Part shown: positions 1 to 9,033 of the stretch, in pieces
Numbering within the stretch: position 1 is the first letter of the stretch
Layout: every line of letters starts with the position of its first letter
Source: JAHJQZ01 sp963676075
Lineage (GTDB): Bacteria > Pseudomonadota > Alphaproteobacteria > Rhizobiales > Devosiaceae
DNA length: 64,000 nt
NCBI GenBank assembly: GCA_963676075.2
Contig: CAXXNZ010000030.1
Coordinates: forward strand, 46,719 to 110,718
Direction: 5' to 3'
Position numbers and translations under genes: made by a program
The notes under the pieces: model-generated
What the model was told of the DNA's origin: nothing
Databases searched by the model: none
Seen by the model: only the letters and a program-made list of their open reading frames with translations

Positions 1-1
1 G

Positions 2-1240
2 GTGTTCATCCCGATCAGCGGCTGGGCCACCGAGCGCTTTGGCGGGCGGGTCGTCTTCGGTTTCGCCATCGCACTGTTCACCATCGCTTCGCTGCTCTGC
101 GGGTTCGCAACGGACCTGCCGCAATTCGTTGCCATGCGCATCCTGCAGGGCATCGGCGGGGCGCTGATGGTGCCGGTGGGGCGGCTGGTGGTGCTGCGCG
201 AGACCCCGAAGCACGAGCTCGTTACGGCCATTGCCGTTCTGACATGGCCGGCGCTGGTGGCGCCGGTGCTCGGACCGCCGCTCGGCGGGTTGATCGCCGA
301 TTACGGCGACTGGCGCTGGATTTTCTGGCTCAACATTCCGCTCGGCATCATCGCCTTCCTGCTGGCCCTGAAGATCGTCCCGCCCGGCGACAAGCGCACC
401 GACAAGGCCTTCGACTGGCCGGGTTTCCTGTTGATTAGCGGCGGGCTGTTCGGCCTGATGGCGGCAACCGAAATCCTGTCGCAGCCCGATGGCGGCTGGG
501 TTATGGCCGGCAGTGCCTTGGCGTTCGGCGCGGGTTTGATGGCGATCGGCATCGTCCACCTCAGGCGCGCCAGACACCCGATGATCGATCTCGGCGCCAT
601 GCGTCTGCCCACTTTTTCGATCACGATGTGGGGCGGCTCGGCCTTCCGCATGGGTGTGACCGCCGTGCCCTTCCTCATTCCGCTGATGTTCCAGATCGGC
701 TTCGGATTCGACGCCTTTTCCTCCGGCATGCTGCTGATGGCGGTGTTTGCCGGCAATCTGTTGATGAAACCGATGACGACACCGCTGATGCGCCGGTTCG
801 GCTTCCGCACCATCCTGATCGGCAACGGGTTGATCAACGCCTCGGCGATCGCCGCCTGCGCCCTGTTTTCCATCACAACTCCGCTCTGGATTGTCGCCAC
901 GGTGCTGTTCATCGGCGGCGCGGCCCGCTCGATGCAGTTCACCGCCCTTGGCACCGTGGCATTTGCCGATGTGAACCAGCAGGACATGTCTGATGCCAAC
1001 ACGCTGTTCTCGACAATCTTCCAGCTCTCGATCGGGTTCGGCGTGGCGCTCGGTGCTCTCGGTTGGCGGGTCGGAGAGGTGCTGTTGCCTGCGGGCGACG
1101 CAGCGACGCCGTTCCGCTTCGCTTTCCTCGTGGTTGCGGCGCTCTCGCTTCTGGCCGTAGTGGACAGCCTGCGGTTGGAACGCGGCGCCGGTGATACTGT
1201 TGCAAGGGCCCGCGGCGCGCCTTCGGAGCCGCAGAGCTAA
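2..1240 (+). CDS. MFS drug exporter, DHA2 type (5' end missing)
   Basis: This is the C-terminal 412 residues of a major facilitator superfamily transporter of the EmrB/QacA (DHA2, 14-helix) type, a proton-coupled exporter of the inner membrane. The visible part begins inside an early membrane helix, next to the conserved loop GWATERFGGR, and the family motif ARILQGIGGALMVPVGR follows near residue 45. About twelve hydrophobic segments can be followed to the end. The GTG at base 2 only opens the frame; the true start lies left of the window. It ends 6 bp before the convergent TauE gene. The substrate cannot be read from sequence. Confidence 0.85.
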   Translation: MFIPISGWATERFGGRVVFGFAIALFTIASLLCGFATDLPQFVAMRILQGIGGALMVPVGRLVVLRETPKHELVTAIAVLTWPALVAPVLGPPLGGLIADYGDWRWIFWLNIPLGIIAFLLALKIVPPGDKRTDKAFDWPGFLLISGGLFGLMAATEILSQPDGGWVMAGSALAFGAGLMAIGIVHLRRARHPMIDLGAMRLPTFSITMWGGSAFRMGVTAVPFLIPLMFQIGFGFDAFSSGMLLMAVFAGNLLMKPMTTPLMRRFGFRTILIGNGLINASAIAACALFSITTPLWIVATVLFIGGAARSMQFTALGTVAFADVNQQDMSDANTLFSTIFQLSIGFGVALGALGWRVGEVLLPAGDAATPFRFAFLVVAALSLLAVVDSLRLERGAGDTVARARGAPSEPQS

Positions 1241-1246
1241 GCTGGC

Positions 1247-1993
1247 CTAGAAGAAGGCCTCGCGTAACAGGTTGAGACCGATCACCAAAAACATAATCAG
1301 CACCGCAAGGCGGAACCGCGAAGCATCGAGATGCCGGCGCAGGCTCTCGCCGAGCGCGAACCCGATCAGGGTCGGCACCACCATGGCGCCCGAAACCAGT
1401 GCCGTCTCGGGAGTGATCAACCCGTTGTTGATATAGCCGAACAGCAGCGGCACCGAGCCGCACAGGAACAAGATGCCAGAGGCGCGGATGAACGCGTCCT
1501 TGTCGAGCCGGATGGCAAGGAAATAGATGATAATGGGCGGTCCCCAGATGGCAGTCAGCCCGCCGGTAATGCCGGCAACGATCCCGGTCACGATCTGCAC
1601 CGGCCTGTCGTAGCGCGCCGGCAGCGGTGGCGGCGTGAACGCCAGATTGGTGACCGCGAACAACACGATCATCGACCCGAGGGCGAAGACCAGCACCTCG
1701 GCTGAAACACGCGTGGCGAAGAACGTCGTGATGAACATGGCAACGGCCAGCGACACGGCCAGAACCCAGAAACGCCGGATCGTCGGAACGATGTTGCCGG
1801 CGCGGTAGACCTGCCAGAGATTGCTCACAACGATCGGAAAGACCGCCAGGAGGATCGCCGCACGGGCATCGATGAACTGGCTGAGGATACCGACGGCGGC
1901 GATTGGCAGGCCAATGCCGACCATGCCCTTGATGGTGCCGGCGATGAGGAACACCGCCAGTCCGAGCGCCAGGACGCTCATGTCGAAGCTCAC
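1247..1993 (-). CDS. TauE/SafE family membrane protein
   Basis: A 248-residue permease of the TauE/SafE (DUF81) family, which exports sulfite, organosulfonates or other small anions. It is hydrophobic throughout, with about eight membrane segments and glycine-rich repeats near residues 23-32 and 140-150 typical of the two half-domains. The GTG start at 1993 is chosen because GAGG lies 8 bases upstream; an ATG four codons later (1981) is possible. The start overlaps the stop of the upstream EamA gene by 4 bp (GTGA), so the two are probably translationally coupled. Family is clear, substrate unknown. Confidence 0.85.
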   Translation of the reverse strand: MSFDMSVLALGLAVFLIAGTIKGMVGIGLPIAAVGILSQFIDARAAILLAVFPIVVSNLWQVYRAGNIVPTIRRFWVLAVSLAVAMFITTFFATRVSAEVLVFALGSMIVLFAVTNLAFTPPPLPARYDRPVQIVTGIVAGITGGLTAIWGPPIIIYFLAIRLDKDAFIRASGILFLCGSVPLLFGYINNGLITPETALVSGAMVVPTLIGFALGESLRRHLDASRFRLAVLIMFLVIGLNLLREAFF

Positions 1994-2937
1994 CGCTTCA
2001 TCCTCACCGCATATTCGGACAGGCCGATGCCCGAAACGACGAGGAGAACGGCGATGAGGTGGAAGAGCGCGACGTTCTCGCCGACCAGGATGATCGCCAG
2101 AATGGTGCCCGTAATCGGAATCAGGTTGATGAAGATCGAGGCGCGGTTCGGCCCGATGATCTCAAGACCGCGCGCATAGGCGAGCTGGGCAATGATCGAG
2201 GGAAAGATCATGACATAAAAGACCAGCGCCCAGCCGATCGGCGTGGTCTGCGGCAGGGTCTCGATCAGCGTGCCGATGCCGCCGCCAAAGGCAAACAGAA
2301 AGCCGAGCGAGGCGATGAGGGCCAGGAACGCCGTGACGAATATGAAGCTCAGCCAGTGGATCGCCGGCTTGTATCTCAGCGTCAGCGAATAGGTGGCGTA
2401 GAACAGGCAGGCCAGAAGCACCATGCCGTCGCCGACATTGACACTGAGGCTGAGAATGCGGCCCGGCTCGCCGTGGGTTGCCACCCAGACGACGCCGAGC
2501 ACGGTCAGAACCAGCCCGAACATTTGCAGCAGGCGGGCGCGCACCCGGAAGACGATGAAATTGCCGGCAAAGACGATCACCGGAATCACCGCCTGCTCGA
2601 TCGAGGCATTGATCGCGGCGGTGAAATGGGCCGCCCCATACATCAGCATGTTGAAGGCGGCGAAGCCGAGCACGCCATAGAGCGCCAGCCACCAGAACGA
2701 TCCGACGATCTTTTGCCAGTCGTTGCGGACATGGGGCAGGGCGAAGGGCAGCAAAATCAGCACTGCGCCCAACCAGCGGCCGAGCAGCAGCAGATAGGGA
2801 TCGACATGTCCCACGGCCAGTTTGCCGCCAACGATATTGCCGCCCCACAGCGTCGGGGCGAGCACCAGCAACAGGTAGGGCTGCGCCAAAAGCGCGCGAA
2901 ATACGCCCGACCCGACGCCTTGCACCGGGTTTTTCAT
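1990..2937 (-). CDS. EamA/DMT-family transporter
   Basis: A drug/metabolite transporter superfamily permease with two EamA repeats, about ten helices in 315 residues. Members export amino acids, nucleosides or other metabolites. The frame extends to 2985, but the ATG at 2937 (MKNPVQGVG) has an AAGG ribosome site 7-8 bases upstream, while the longer start has none. The gene is divergent from purA and forms a two-gene unit with the TauE gene through a 4-bp overlap. The paired exporters suggest a shared export role, but nothing here identifies the substrate. Confidence 0.85.
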   Translation of the reverse strand: MKNPVQGVGSGVFRALLAQPYLLLVLAPTLWGGNIVGGKLAVGHVDPYLLLLGRWLGAVLILLPFALPHVRNDWQKIVGSFWWLALYGVLGFAAFNMLMYGAAHFTAAINASIEQAVIPVIVFAGNFIVFRVRARLLQMFGLVLTVLGVVWVATHGEPGRILSLSVNVGDGMVLLACLFYATYSLTLRYKPAIHWLSFIFVTAFLALIASLGFLFAFGGGIGTLIETLPQTTPIGWALVFYVMIFPSIIAQLAYARGLEIIGPNRASIFINLIPITGTILAIILVGENVALFHLIAVLLVVSGIGLSEYAVRMKR

Positions 2938-3051
2938 GAGAGTCCCTTGTGAAACCTTGTCCGTCGACTTATCAGCATTCCGCACAAGCTAAAACCATGC
3001 TCGGTTGGACCTGGTGCGATTTTTGAGAGCTCGCGCACGGGAGATGGCGCT

Positions 3052-4341
3052 ATGGCGAATGTGGTGGTGGTCGGCTCACAATGGGGCGACGAAGGCAAGG
3101 GCAAGATCGTTGACTGGCTGGCGGAGCGCTCCGACGTTGTCGTGCGCTACCAGGGCGGCCACAATGCTGGCCACACGCTGGTAATCGACGGAGTCAGCTA
3201 CAAGACCGCACTCATCCCGTCCGGCGTGGTGTCGGGCAAGTTCTCGGTCATCGGCAACGGCGTCGTGGTCGATCCGGCCCATTTCATCACCGAACTCGAC
3301 AAGCTGCGGTCCCAGGGCGTGACCATCGACCCTGACGTGCTGCGCATCGCCGACAATGCGACGCTTATCCTGTCGGTCCACCGCGAACTCGACGCGCTGC
3401 GCGAAGAGGCCACCGTCGGTTTCAAGATCGGTACGACCAAGCGCGGCATCGGCCCTGCCTATGAGGACAAGGTCGGCCGGCGTGCCATTCGCCTGTGCGA
3501 TCTGGCCGAGCCGGACGAACTGATGCCCAAGGTCCAGCGGCTGATGAGCCATCACAATGCGGTCCTGCGCGGCATCGGCTTTGCCGAGATCGACCCCAAG
3601 CTCATTTTCGACGAGCTGATGTCGGTCAAGGACACCATCCTGCCCTTCTCCGGACAGGTCTGGAAAATTCTGGCCGAAAAGAAGCGCGCTGGCGCCCGCA
3701 TCCTGTTCGAGGGCGCGCAGGGCGCGCTGCTCGACAACGATCACGGCACCTACCCCTATGTCACCTCGTCCAACACCGTCGCCGGCAATGCCGCGGCGGG
3801 TTCGGGCCTCGGGCCGGGCGCCATCGACTATGTCCTCGGCATCACCAAGGCCTACACCACGCGTGTCGGCGAGGGGCCGTTCCCGACCGAACTCAATGAC
3901 GACATCGGCGAGTATCTCGGTGCGACGGGCAAGGAATGGGGCGTCAACACCGGCCGGAAGCGTCGCTGTGGCTGGTTCGACGCCGTCATCGTCAACCAGA
4001 CGGTCAAGACGTCGGGCATCAACGGTATCGCCCTGACCAAGCTCGACGTGCTCGACGGGCTCAAGGAAATCAAGGTTTGTGTCGGCTACAGGCTTGACGG
4101 CCACATTATCGACTATTTGCCCGCGTCTATGGGCAAACAGGCCCGGGTCGAACCTGTCTACGAGACGCTGGAAGGCTGGAGTGAAACCACGGCGGGCGCA
4201 CGCAGCTGGGCGGAGCTGCCGGCGCAGGCCGTCAAGTATGTGCGGTACATCGAGGAACTCATCGAGGCTCCTGTGGCGCTGTTGTCCACAAGTCCTGAGC
4301 GTGCGGACACCATTATGGTGCACGACCCGTTCCAAGATTGA
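3052..4341 (+). CDS. purA: Adenylosuccinate synthetase
   Basis: PurA joins IMP and aspartate with GTP to make adenylosuccinate, the first committed step to AMP, in the cytoplasm. The 429-residue protein has the normal length. It opens with the GTP-binding loop GSQWGDEGKGK (residues 8-18), has GGHNAGHTL near residue 35 (IMP/catalytic histidine), and TGRKRRCGWFDA in the C-terminal half. GGGAGA lies 7-8 bases before the ATG. It stands alone, divergent from the EamA gene, and is followed after 50 bp by the acidic membrane protein. No oddities. Confidence 0.98.
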   Translation: MANVVVVGSQWGDEGKGKIVDWLAERSDVVVRYQGGHNAGHTLVIDGVSYKTALIPSGVVSGKFSVIGNGVVVDPAHFITELDKLRSQGVTIDPDVLRIADNATLILSVHRELDALREEATVGFKIGTTKRGIGPAYEDKVGRRAIRLCDLAEPDELMPKVQRLMSHHNAVLRGIGFAEIDPKLIFDELMSVKDTILPFSGQVWKILAEKKRAGARILFEGAQGALLDNDHGTYPYVTSSNTVAGNAAAGSGLGPGAIDYVLGITKAYTTRVGEGPFPTELNDDIGEYLGATGKEWGVNTGRKRRCGWFDAVIVNQTVKTSGINGIALTKLDVLDGLKEIKVCVGYRLDGHIIDYLPASMGKQARVEPVYETLEGWSETTAGARSWAELPAQAVKYVRYIEELIEAPVALLSTSPERADTIMVHDPFQD

Positions 4342-4391
4342 GATTTTTTCGGTACAAGACCGCTGCAATAGAGTGAGCTGCTTCTGCGCCC

Positions 4392-6776
4392 ATGGCGGAC
4401 TATAGGGATTTGTTGCGCAGGGCCATCGAGGTCCTGCCCGAGAATAATGGCAATGCTCGCCGCCAGGTCTATGACAAGGCGCGTGCGGCATTGCGTAAGC
4501 AGCTTGACGCGATTCAGCCGGAATTGCCGAGCCGCGAAAAGACGCATCACCGTCTTCAGCTCGAGGAGTGCATCCGCGAGGTCGAACAGGAAGCCACCGA
4601 GCGGATACTCAGTGGCTTAAGCCAGCTCGACCACGAGGACTATGCGCCGCGCAAGGTCGACCTGCCCGAATCCGAAGCCGAAACTCGTTCTGCCCCGCCG
4701 CCGCAAGAACCGGTCGAGGACGTCGCTGTCGAGGCTGAGCCCGAGCCCGCGGAACCTGTGGTTGAAGAGCCGGTCGTCGAGGATATCGCGGCCGAGCCGG
4801 AAACCTCGGTCGAACACGAGCCCGTACCAGAGCCGGAGCCTGTCGCCGAACCGGAGCCTGTCGCCGAACCGGAGCCTGTCGCCGAACCGGAAACTGTCGC
4901 CGAGCCTGAGGTCGAGGCAGCGTCCGAAGACCCTGCCGAGAGCACCGAACCCGAAACCGAGCCCGCAGCACCCGCGACGGAGCCGGAAATCACTGCCGAG
5001 GCAGAGGCCGCCGATACCGAAACGGCAGCCGAGCCTTACATCTCCGCACCCGAGCTGCCCGAACCCCAGGCCGCCGAGGAAGAATCGCAGGCAGAGCCGG
5101 CTGACGACGCAGGTGTTGACGAAACCGCTCCTGATGAAGACGCATCTGCCGTTGAGCCGGAGCCGGTCGTCTCCGAACCCGCTCACGAAGCCCCGGACGT
5201 CGTTGCGGCTGAAGCTGCCATCGGCGCTGCCGCAGAGGCACCCAGGCAGAATCCCATCTGGTCGCGTTTCAAGCCCAAGCCGGCCGAAACGGCCGCGGCG
5301 ACGTCTGCCATCGAGACGGCAACGGCGCTGAGGACCGAGCCGACCGTTGCCGCCGAACCGGTTCTGGCTGCCGAGCCGGCCATGTCGAGCGAACGCGAGG
5401 TCGAGGTCGACGCCGATCCGCAGAACGCCATAGACCATGCGATCGCCGTGCTCGACCGCGAGGCGAACGGCGGCGCGATGAGCGATGCCACCATCGAGAC
5501 CACCGACCCGGATATGGCCGATCTCGAATTTGCCCGCGCCGAGGCCGATGACGAGGGCGGTGGCAGCCCGGCATTGACCATTTTCCTCGTGCTCGTGCTG
5601 CTGCTTCTGGCCGGCGCAGGCGGTGCCGCCTACTGGGCGTGGCGCGAAGGCTATCTTGATCGCAACCTGTTCGGTTCCGACGCTCAGGTCAGCGTCAATC
5701 AGACGGCGATGTCGACCGATGCCTCGCCGACGCCGCCGGCCACGGGCGTTCGCCAGATCGACTCGCCTGCCTCGGACGCCACCGATACGGCATCGGGAGA
5801 ACCGACCGGACCGGGCAACACCGCTGCGATGCCTGATGTGGTCGAGACGCCGGCAGCCGGATTGCAGCAGGCTGACACCGATTTGCCGGACGAAGCGCTG
5901 CCGCTGACATCGCCAACCAATACCGCCGCCTCGACCCCGACCATGGATGCAGGCGACCAGACTGCCGATAATGGCGACAACGCAGCCGCCGCCGCGGACA
6001 ACCCGGCAGGCGACGACACCGACGTGACTGCCGGAGCTGCTGAAGCAGCCGCCGGGGTTGCCGAACCTTCGGCCGCCGACGACAAGACCGATCAGCGCCT
6101 GCCTGTGGCAGAGGCGACCGGCGACACGGCAACCGATGCCGCAAACGCCACCACGGCCAAGCCGGAAGTGGTTGCGGACGGTAGCCAGTCGCTGTTGCTT
6201 GAAGCCTCGGATTCGGCAAACTCGGGCGCGGTGCCGTTTTCGGGCACGGTCGAATGGACGCGCGGTGTCGACGAGCTCGGCCAGCCGACACTTGAGGCCA
6301 CGGCCAACATTCCGGCGCGCAACATGAGCGTCAGCCTGCTCATCCGCAAGAATTCCGACGCCAGCCTGCCGGCGAGTCATCTGATCGAGATCGACTTCAG
6401 GGTGTCCGACAGCTTCATTGGTGGCGGCATCTCGCGTATCGCCGGTATCCTGATGAAGAACGAGGAACTGGTACAGGGTGTGCCGCTGGTCGGTGCTTCG
6501 GCGCGTGTCGTCGGCAACACCTTCCTGTTTGCCTTGTCCGCTTCAAATCAGGATGTGTCGAACAACATCGACCTGCTGAGATCGCGCAAGTGGATGGATC
6601 TCGCCATCATCTATTCAACCGGCAAGCAGGCAATCCTGACGCTCGAAAAGGACGCCGCCACTGAGGCGCTGTTCAAGGACGTCATGGCCGTGTGGAATCC
6701 TGCCGCCGCAGCGACAGAAACGGCCCCGACAGGGGACGCCGCGCCGGAGCCAGCACCCGCCGAAACCGCTCAGTAG
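4392..6776 (+). CDS. Large acidic single-pass membrane protein with PEPVAE repeats
   Basis: A 794-residue protein of unknown function. Residues 1-75 form a basic, probably helical domain (MADYRDLLRRAIEVL start) of a kind conserved in alphaproteobacteria. Residues 90-350 are extremely rich in Glu, Pro, Ala and Val, and include tandem PEPVAE repeats near 149-172. A single membrane helix lies at about 391-415. A Thr/Asp/Ala-rich linker to about 595 follows, then a folded C-terminal domain (598-765) with regular beta-like segments. The topology suggests a cytoplasmic acidic tail and a periplasmic C-terminal domain. It follows purA by 50 bp and may be cotranscribed. I do not assign a function. Confidence 0.8.
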   Translation: MADYRDLLRRAIEVLPENNGNARRQVYDKARAALRKQLDAIQPELPSREKTHHRLQLEECIREVEQEATERILSGLSQLDHEDYAPRKVDLPESEAETRSAPPPQEPVEDVAVEAEPEPAEPVVEEPVVEDIAAEPETSVEHEPVPEPEPVAEPEPVAEPEPVAEPETVAEPEVEAASEDPAESTEPETEPAAPATEPEITAEAEAADTETAAEPYISAPELPEPQAAEEESQAEPADDAGVDETAPDEDASAVEPEPVVSEPAHEAPDVVAAEAAIGAAAEAPRQNPIWSRFKPKPAETAAATSAIETATALRTEPTVAAEPVLAAEPAMSSEREVEVDADPQNAIDHAIAVLDREANGGAMSDATIETTDPDMADLEFARAEADDEGGGSPALTIFLVLVLLLLAGAGGAAYWAWREGYLDRNLFGSDAQVSVNQTAMSTDASPTPPATGVRQIDSPASDATDTASGEPTGPGNTAAMPDVVETPAAGLQQADTDLPDEALPLTSPTNTAASTPTMDAGDQTADNGDNAAAAADNPAGDDTDVTAGAAEAAAGVAEPSAADDKTDQRLPVAEATGDTATDAANATTAKPEVVADGSQSLLLEASDSANSGAVPFSGTVEWTRGVDELGQPTLEATANIPARNMSVSLLIRKNSDASLPASHLIEIDFRVSDSFIGGGISRIAGILMKNEELVQGVPLVGASARVVGNTFLFALSASNQDVSNNIDLLRSRKWMDLAIIYSTGKQAILTLEKDAATEALFKDVMAVWNPAAAATETAPTGDAAPEPAPAETAQ
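4836..4907 (+). repeat. 18-bp tandem coding repeat
   Basis: GAGCCTGTCGCCGAACCG occurs three times without change (4836-4853, 4854-4871, 4872-4889), followed by a degenerate fourth copy to 4907. In frame it encodes EPVAEP. The copies are identical at the DNA level, which suggests recent slippage expansion. Copy number is likely to vary between strains. Confidence 0.9.
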
Positions 6777-6801
6777 CGCCGTTTTTGAAAATGCTTCGGG
6801 T

Positions 6802-6827
6802 TTCAGACCGGCATCAGCCGGTCTGAA
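6802..6827 (-). terminator. Perfect 11-bp hairpin around the thiQ stop codon
   Basis: TTCAGACCGGC and GCCGGTCTGAA flank the loop ATCA. The TGA stop of thiQ (6814-6816) lies inside that loop. It also sits between two convergent genes. No T-run follows on either strand, so it is a weak terminator candidate; it may protect mRNA 3' ends or limit read-through. Confidence 0.5.
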
Positions 6828-7440
6828 GACGCTCGGCTTCGAGGTGAAGCCGCCGGTCTGACATGGCCAGATCGCTTTCCTGATGACTGACCAGCAGCGT
6901 GTGCCAGTTGCGGGCGCTGACGAGCTTGCGCACAAGCTCGCGCATGGCGTCGGCAGTGTCGACATCGAGCGCCGAGAACGGTTCGTCGAGCAGCAGAACG
7001 GGACGGTCGAGCAACAGGCAGCGGGCAAGGGCGGCGCGCTGTTTCTGGCCACCGCTAAGGGTTGAAGCGCGGCGCCGGCCGAGACCGGCAAGGCCGACCG
7101 CTTCGAGCGAAGAGTCGCGCTCGTCTTGCGGCAGGCGGCCATGCGGACGGGCCAGCGAAAGATTGCGGTCAATGCTGAGGTGATCGAACAGATTGTCGGC
7201 CTGGAACAGGATCGCCACCGGGCGCTGTTCCGGGGCGAGACCGACAAGCGATTGCCCATCGAGCGTCAGCGAACCGGACAGCGGTGTGACGAAGCCGGCG
7301 ATGAGGTCGAGCAGCGTCGATTTTCCGGCGCCGCTCGCGCCTGAAATCCCGAGGATCTCGCCGGGTGCCACCGAAAGGGAAAAGGCGTACTGCCGGTCCT
7401 GACCCGGATGGGCAAAACGAAGGCCATCAAGTTCCAGCAC
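6814..7440 (-). CDS. thiQ: Thiamine ABC transporter ATP-binding protein
   Basis: The 208-residue ATPase of the thiamine/TPP importer ThiBPQ, on the cytoplasmic face. Walker A is GASGAGKST near residue 36, the signature LSGGQKQRAALARC near 128, and Walker B LLLDEPFSALD near 150. It lacks long accessory domains, as is normal for ThiQ. It is the last gene of thiB-thiP-thiQ and overlaps thiP by 14 bp. A TPP riboswitch 2.7 kb upstream should control the whole operon. Assignment rests on motifs plus the thiB/riboswitch context. Confidence 0.93.
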   Translation of the reverse strand: MLELDGLRFAHPGQDRQYAFSLSVAPGEILGISGASGAGKSTLLDLIAGFVTPLSGSLTLDGQSLVGLAPEQRPVAILFQADNLFDHLSIDRNLSLARPHGRLPQDERDSSLEAVGLAGLGRRRASTLSGGQKQRAALARCLLLDRPVLLLDEPFSALDVDTADAMRELVRKLVSARNWHTLLVSHQESDLAMSDRRLHLEAERLQTG

Positions 7441-9001
7441 GGCTCAACCTTTCGAAAATGCGCGGCAACGCCACGAAAACTGCAATGGACAGGATCAGCA
7501 TCAGCGCGGAGATGGCAGCGGCGTCATCGGTGCGATAGGCGCCAAGGGCCCGGTTCATTGCCGAAGACAGGGTCGACAGGTTCTCGGAACCGAAAAGCGA
7601 AATCACGCCGAGGTCGCCGAGCGAAAAGCAGAACCCCATGGCCAGCACCAGACCGATCTCGCGTCCGATCAGCGGCCAGGCAATCAGCCGCCAGCGCTGC
7701 AGCGGCGACAGTCTCAGGCTGGTCGCCAGCCGGCCATAGCGCCCCTCGATTCCCGTCAGCGCCGGGGTCAGGGTCGATACGGCATAGGGAAGGGCCAGAA
7801 GGGCGCCTGCGATGATCAGCACCCAGAACCCGATCGTGCCGGTGTTGAGCCCGAGCCTATGGGCCCCGAGGAAAAACCCGAGAGACAGTGTCACCGATGG
7901 CATGGCCAGATAGACATAGGCCGGCGCCGACAGGGCAAAACCGGCAATGGGGTTCCGGGCGGCGCTGCGCGCCGAGGCAACCGCCAGTCCGGCCACAAGC
8001 GCGGCAAGCGCGGCACCGATTCCGACGATCAGGCTGGTTGCCGTCGCGTTCCAGAAGCTTTGTTGCCCCAGCACCTCGCCGAACCCGGTGCCGCCGACAA
8101 TGACGGCGACAAGCGGTAGGCCGAGAAACAGTCCCGCCGCAATCAGGATCAGACCGGCAAGCCTAGCCACGCCCCGCGGTTCGGGCCAGGGCAGGGCGCG
8201 GGTGCCGCCGCCGGCTGGCGGCACCAGGCTCAGGGCCGTCGCCGGAATGATCAGCACCGCCGAGATGGCGAGCTGGACCAGTGCCAGCCGGACGGCGGCG
8301 CCGAGATCGAAATCGAGCCGCACCGCGGCATAGATCGCCACTTCCAGCGTCTGGTTGGCCGGCCCGCCGCCAAGGGTCAAAACGATGGGGAAACTGGTGA
8401 AGGACAAAAGGAAGATGATCGCCGCGAGACCGGGAAGGGCAGGCCGAAGCGCCGGCCAGTCGAGGGTGCGGAAACGCAACCATGGCGTCAGGTTGAGGCT
8501 GCGCCCGAGCCTCAATCGCGTCGCCGCCAGCCCGTCGAGACGCGGCAGCAGCAAGGCGGCTGCGAAGGTCGCATCAAGAATGATATGGGCATAGACAATG
8601 CCGAACAGCCCGAAGACCGGCGGCACCGCCAATCCGAATGGCGCCAGCAAGGTGTTGACCCAGCCGGCCCGGCCCCAGACCGAGATCAGCCCGAAGGCGA
8701 CCACCAGTCCCGGCGTCACCAGCGCCGCCGACAGGAAGCCGACGGAGAGGTTGCGACCGGGGAAACTCAGCCGGTTGAAGGCCCAGGCAATGGCAACTCC
8801 GAAAATCAGCGAGAAAATCGTGCTGAGCCCGGCCTGTATGCTGCTGACATAAAGGATGCGGGCGATGTCGGGCATGCGCCCGCTATCGCCGCCCGCCGCC
8901 GAAACGGCGATTAGCACCAATAGGGTAACGAGCAGCGTCCCGCCGCCGGCGGCCACAAGGCCGCCGGGGACAAGACGCTGCACTGCGGATCGGCTCAGCA
9001 T
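7427..9001 (-). CDS. thiP: Thiamine ABC transporter permease
   Basis: A 524-residue inner-membrane permease made of two fused BPD_transp_1 halves, about twelve helices, as expected for ThiP, which works as one chain where other importers use two. The EAA-type loops lie near residues 150-190 and 410-450 (for example LRLSPLQRWRLIAWP). It starts 33 bp after thiB and overlaps thiQ by 14 bp, so stoichiometric expression by coupling is likely. Confidence 0.93.
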   Translation of the reverse strand: MLSRSAVQRLVPGGLVAAGGGTLLVTLLVLIAVSAAGGDSGRMPDIARILYVSSIQAGLSTIFSLIFGVAIAWAFNRLSFPGRNLSVGFLSAALVTPGLVVAFGLISVWGRAGWVNTLLAPFGLAVPPVFGLFGIVYAHIILDATFAAALLLPRLDGLAATRLRLGRSLNLTPWLRFRTLDWPALRPALPGLAAIIFLLSFTSFPIVLTLGGGPANQTLEVAIYAAVRLDFDLGAAVRLALVQLAISAVLIIPATALSLVPPAGGGTRALPWPEPRGVARLAGLILIAAGLFLGLPLVAVIVGGTGFGEVLGQQSFWNATATSLIVGIGAALAALVAGLAVASARSAARNPIAGFALSAPAYVYLAMPSVTLSLGFFLGAHRLGLNTGTIGFWVLIIAGALLALPYAVSTLTPALTGIEGRYGRLATSLRLSPLQRWRLIAWPLIGREIGLVLAMGFCFSLGDLGVISLFGSENLSTLSSAMNRALGAYRTDDAAAISALMLILSIAVFVALPRIFERLSRAGT

Positions 9002-9033
9002 GTCCGGCTCACGCGCAAGAGGTCGCTACTGGC

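Noticed and set aside
3076..4491. 471-codon frame antisense to purA
   Set aside because: purA is certain; the antisense product has no recognisable domain.
4836..4907. CRISPR-like short tandem repeats
   Set aside because: Repeats are contiguous, 18 bp and in frame; no spacers or cas genes.
4617..6380. 587-codon open frame on the minus strand within the acidic protein gene
   Set aside because: Low-complexity Arg/Gly/Leu translation that mirrors the Glu/Pro/Ala repeats; no ribosome site or domain. An effect of base composition.
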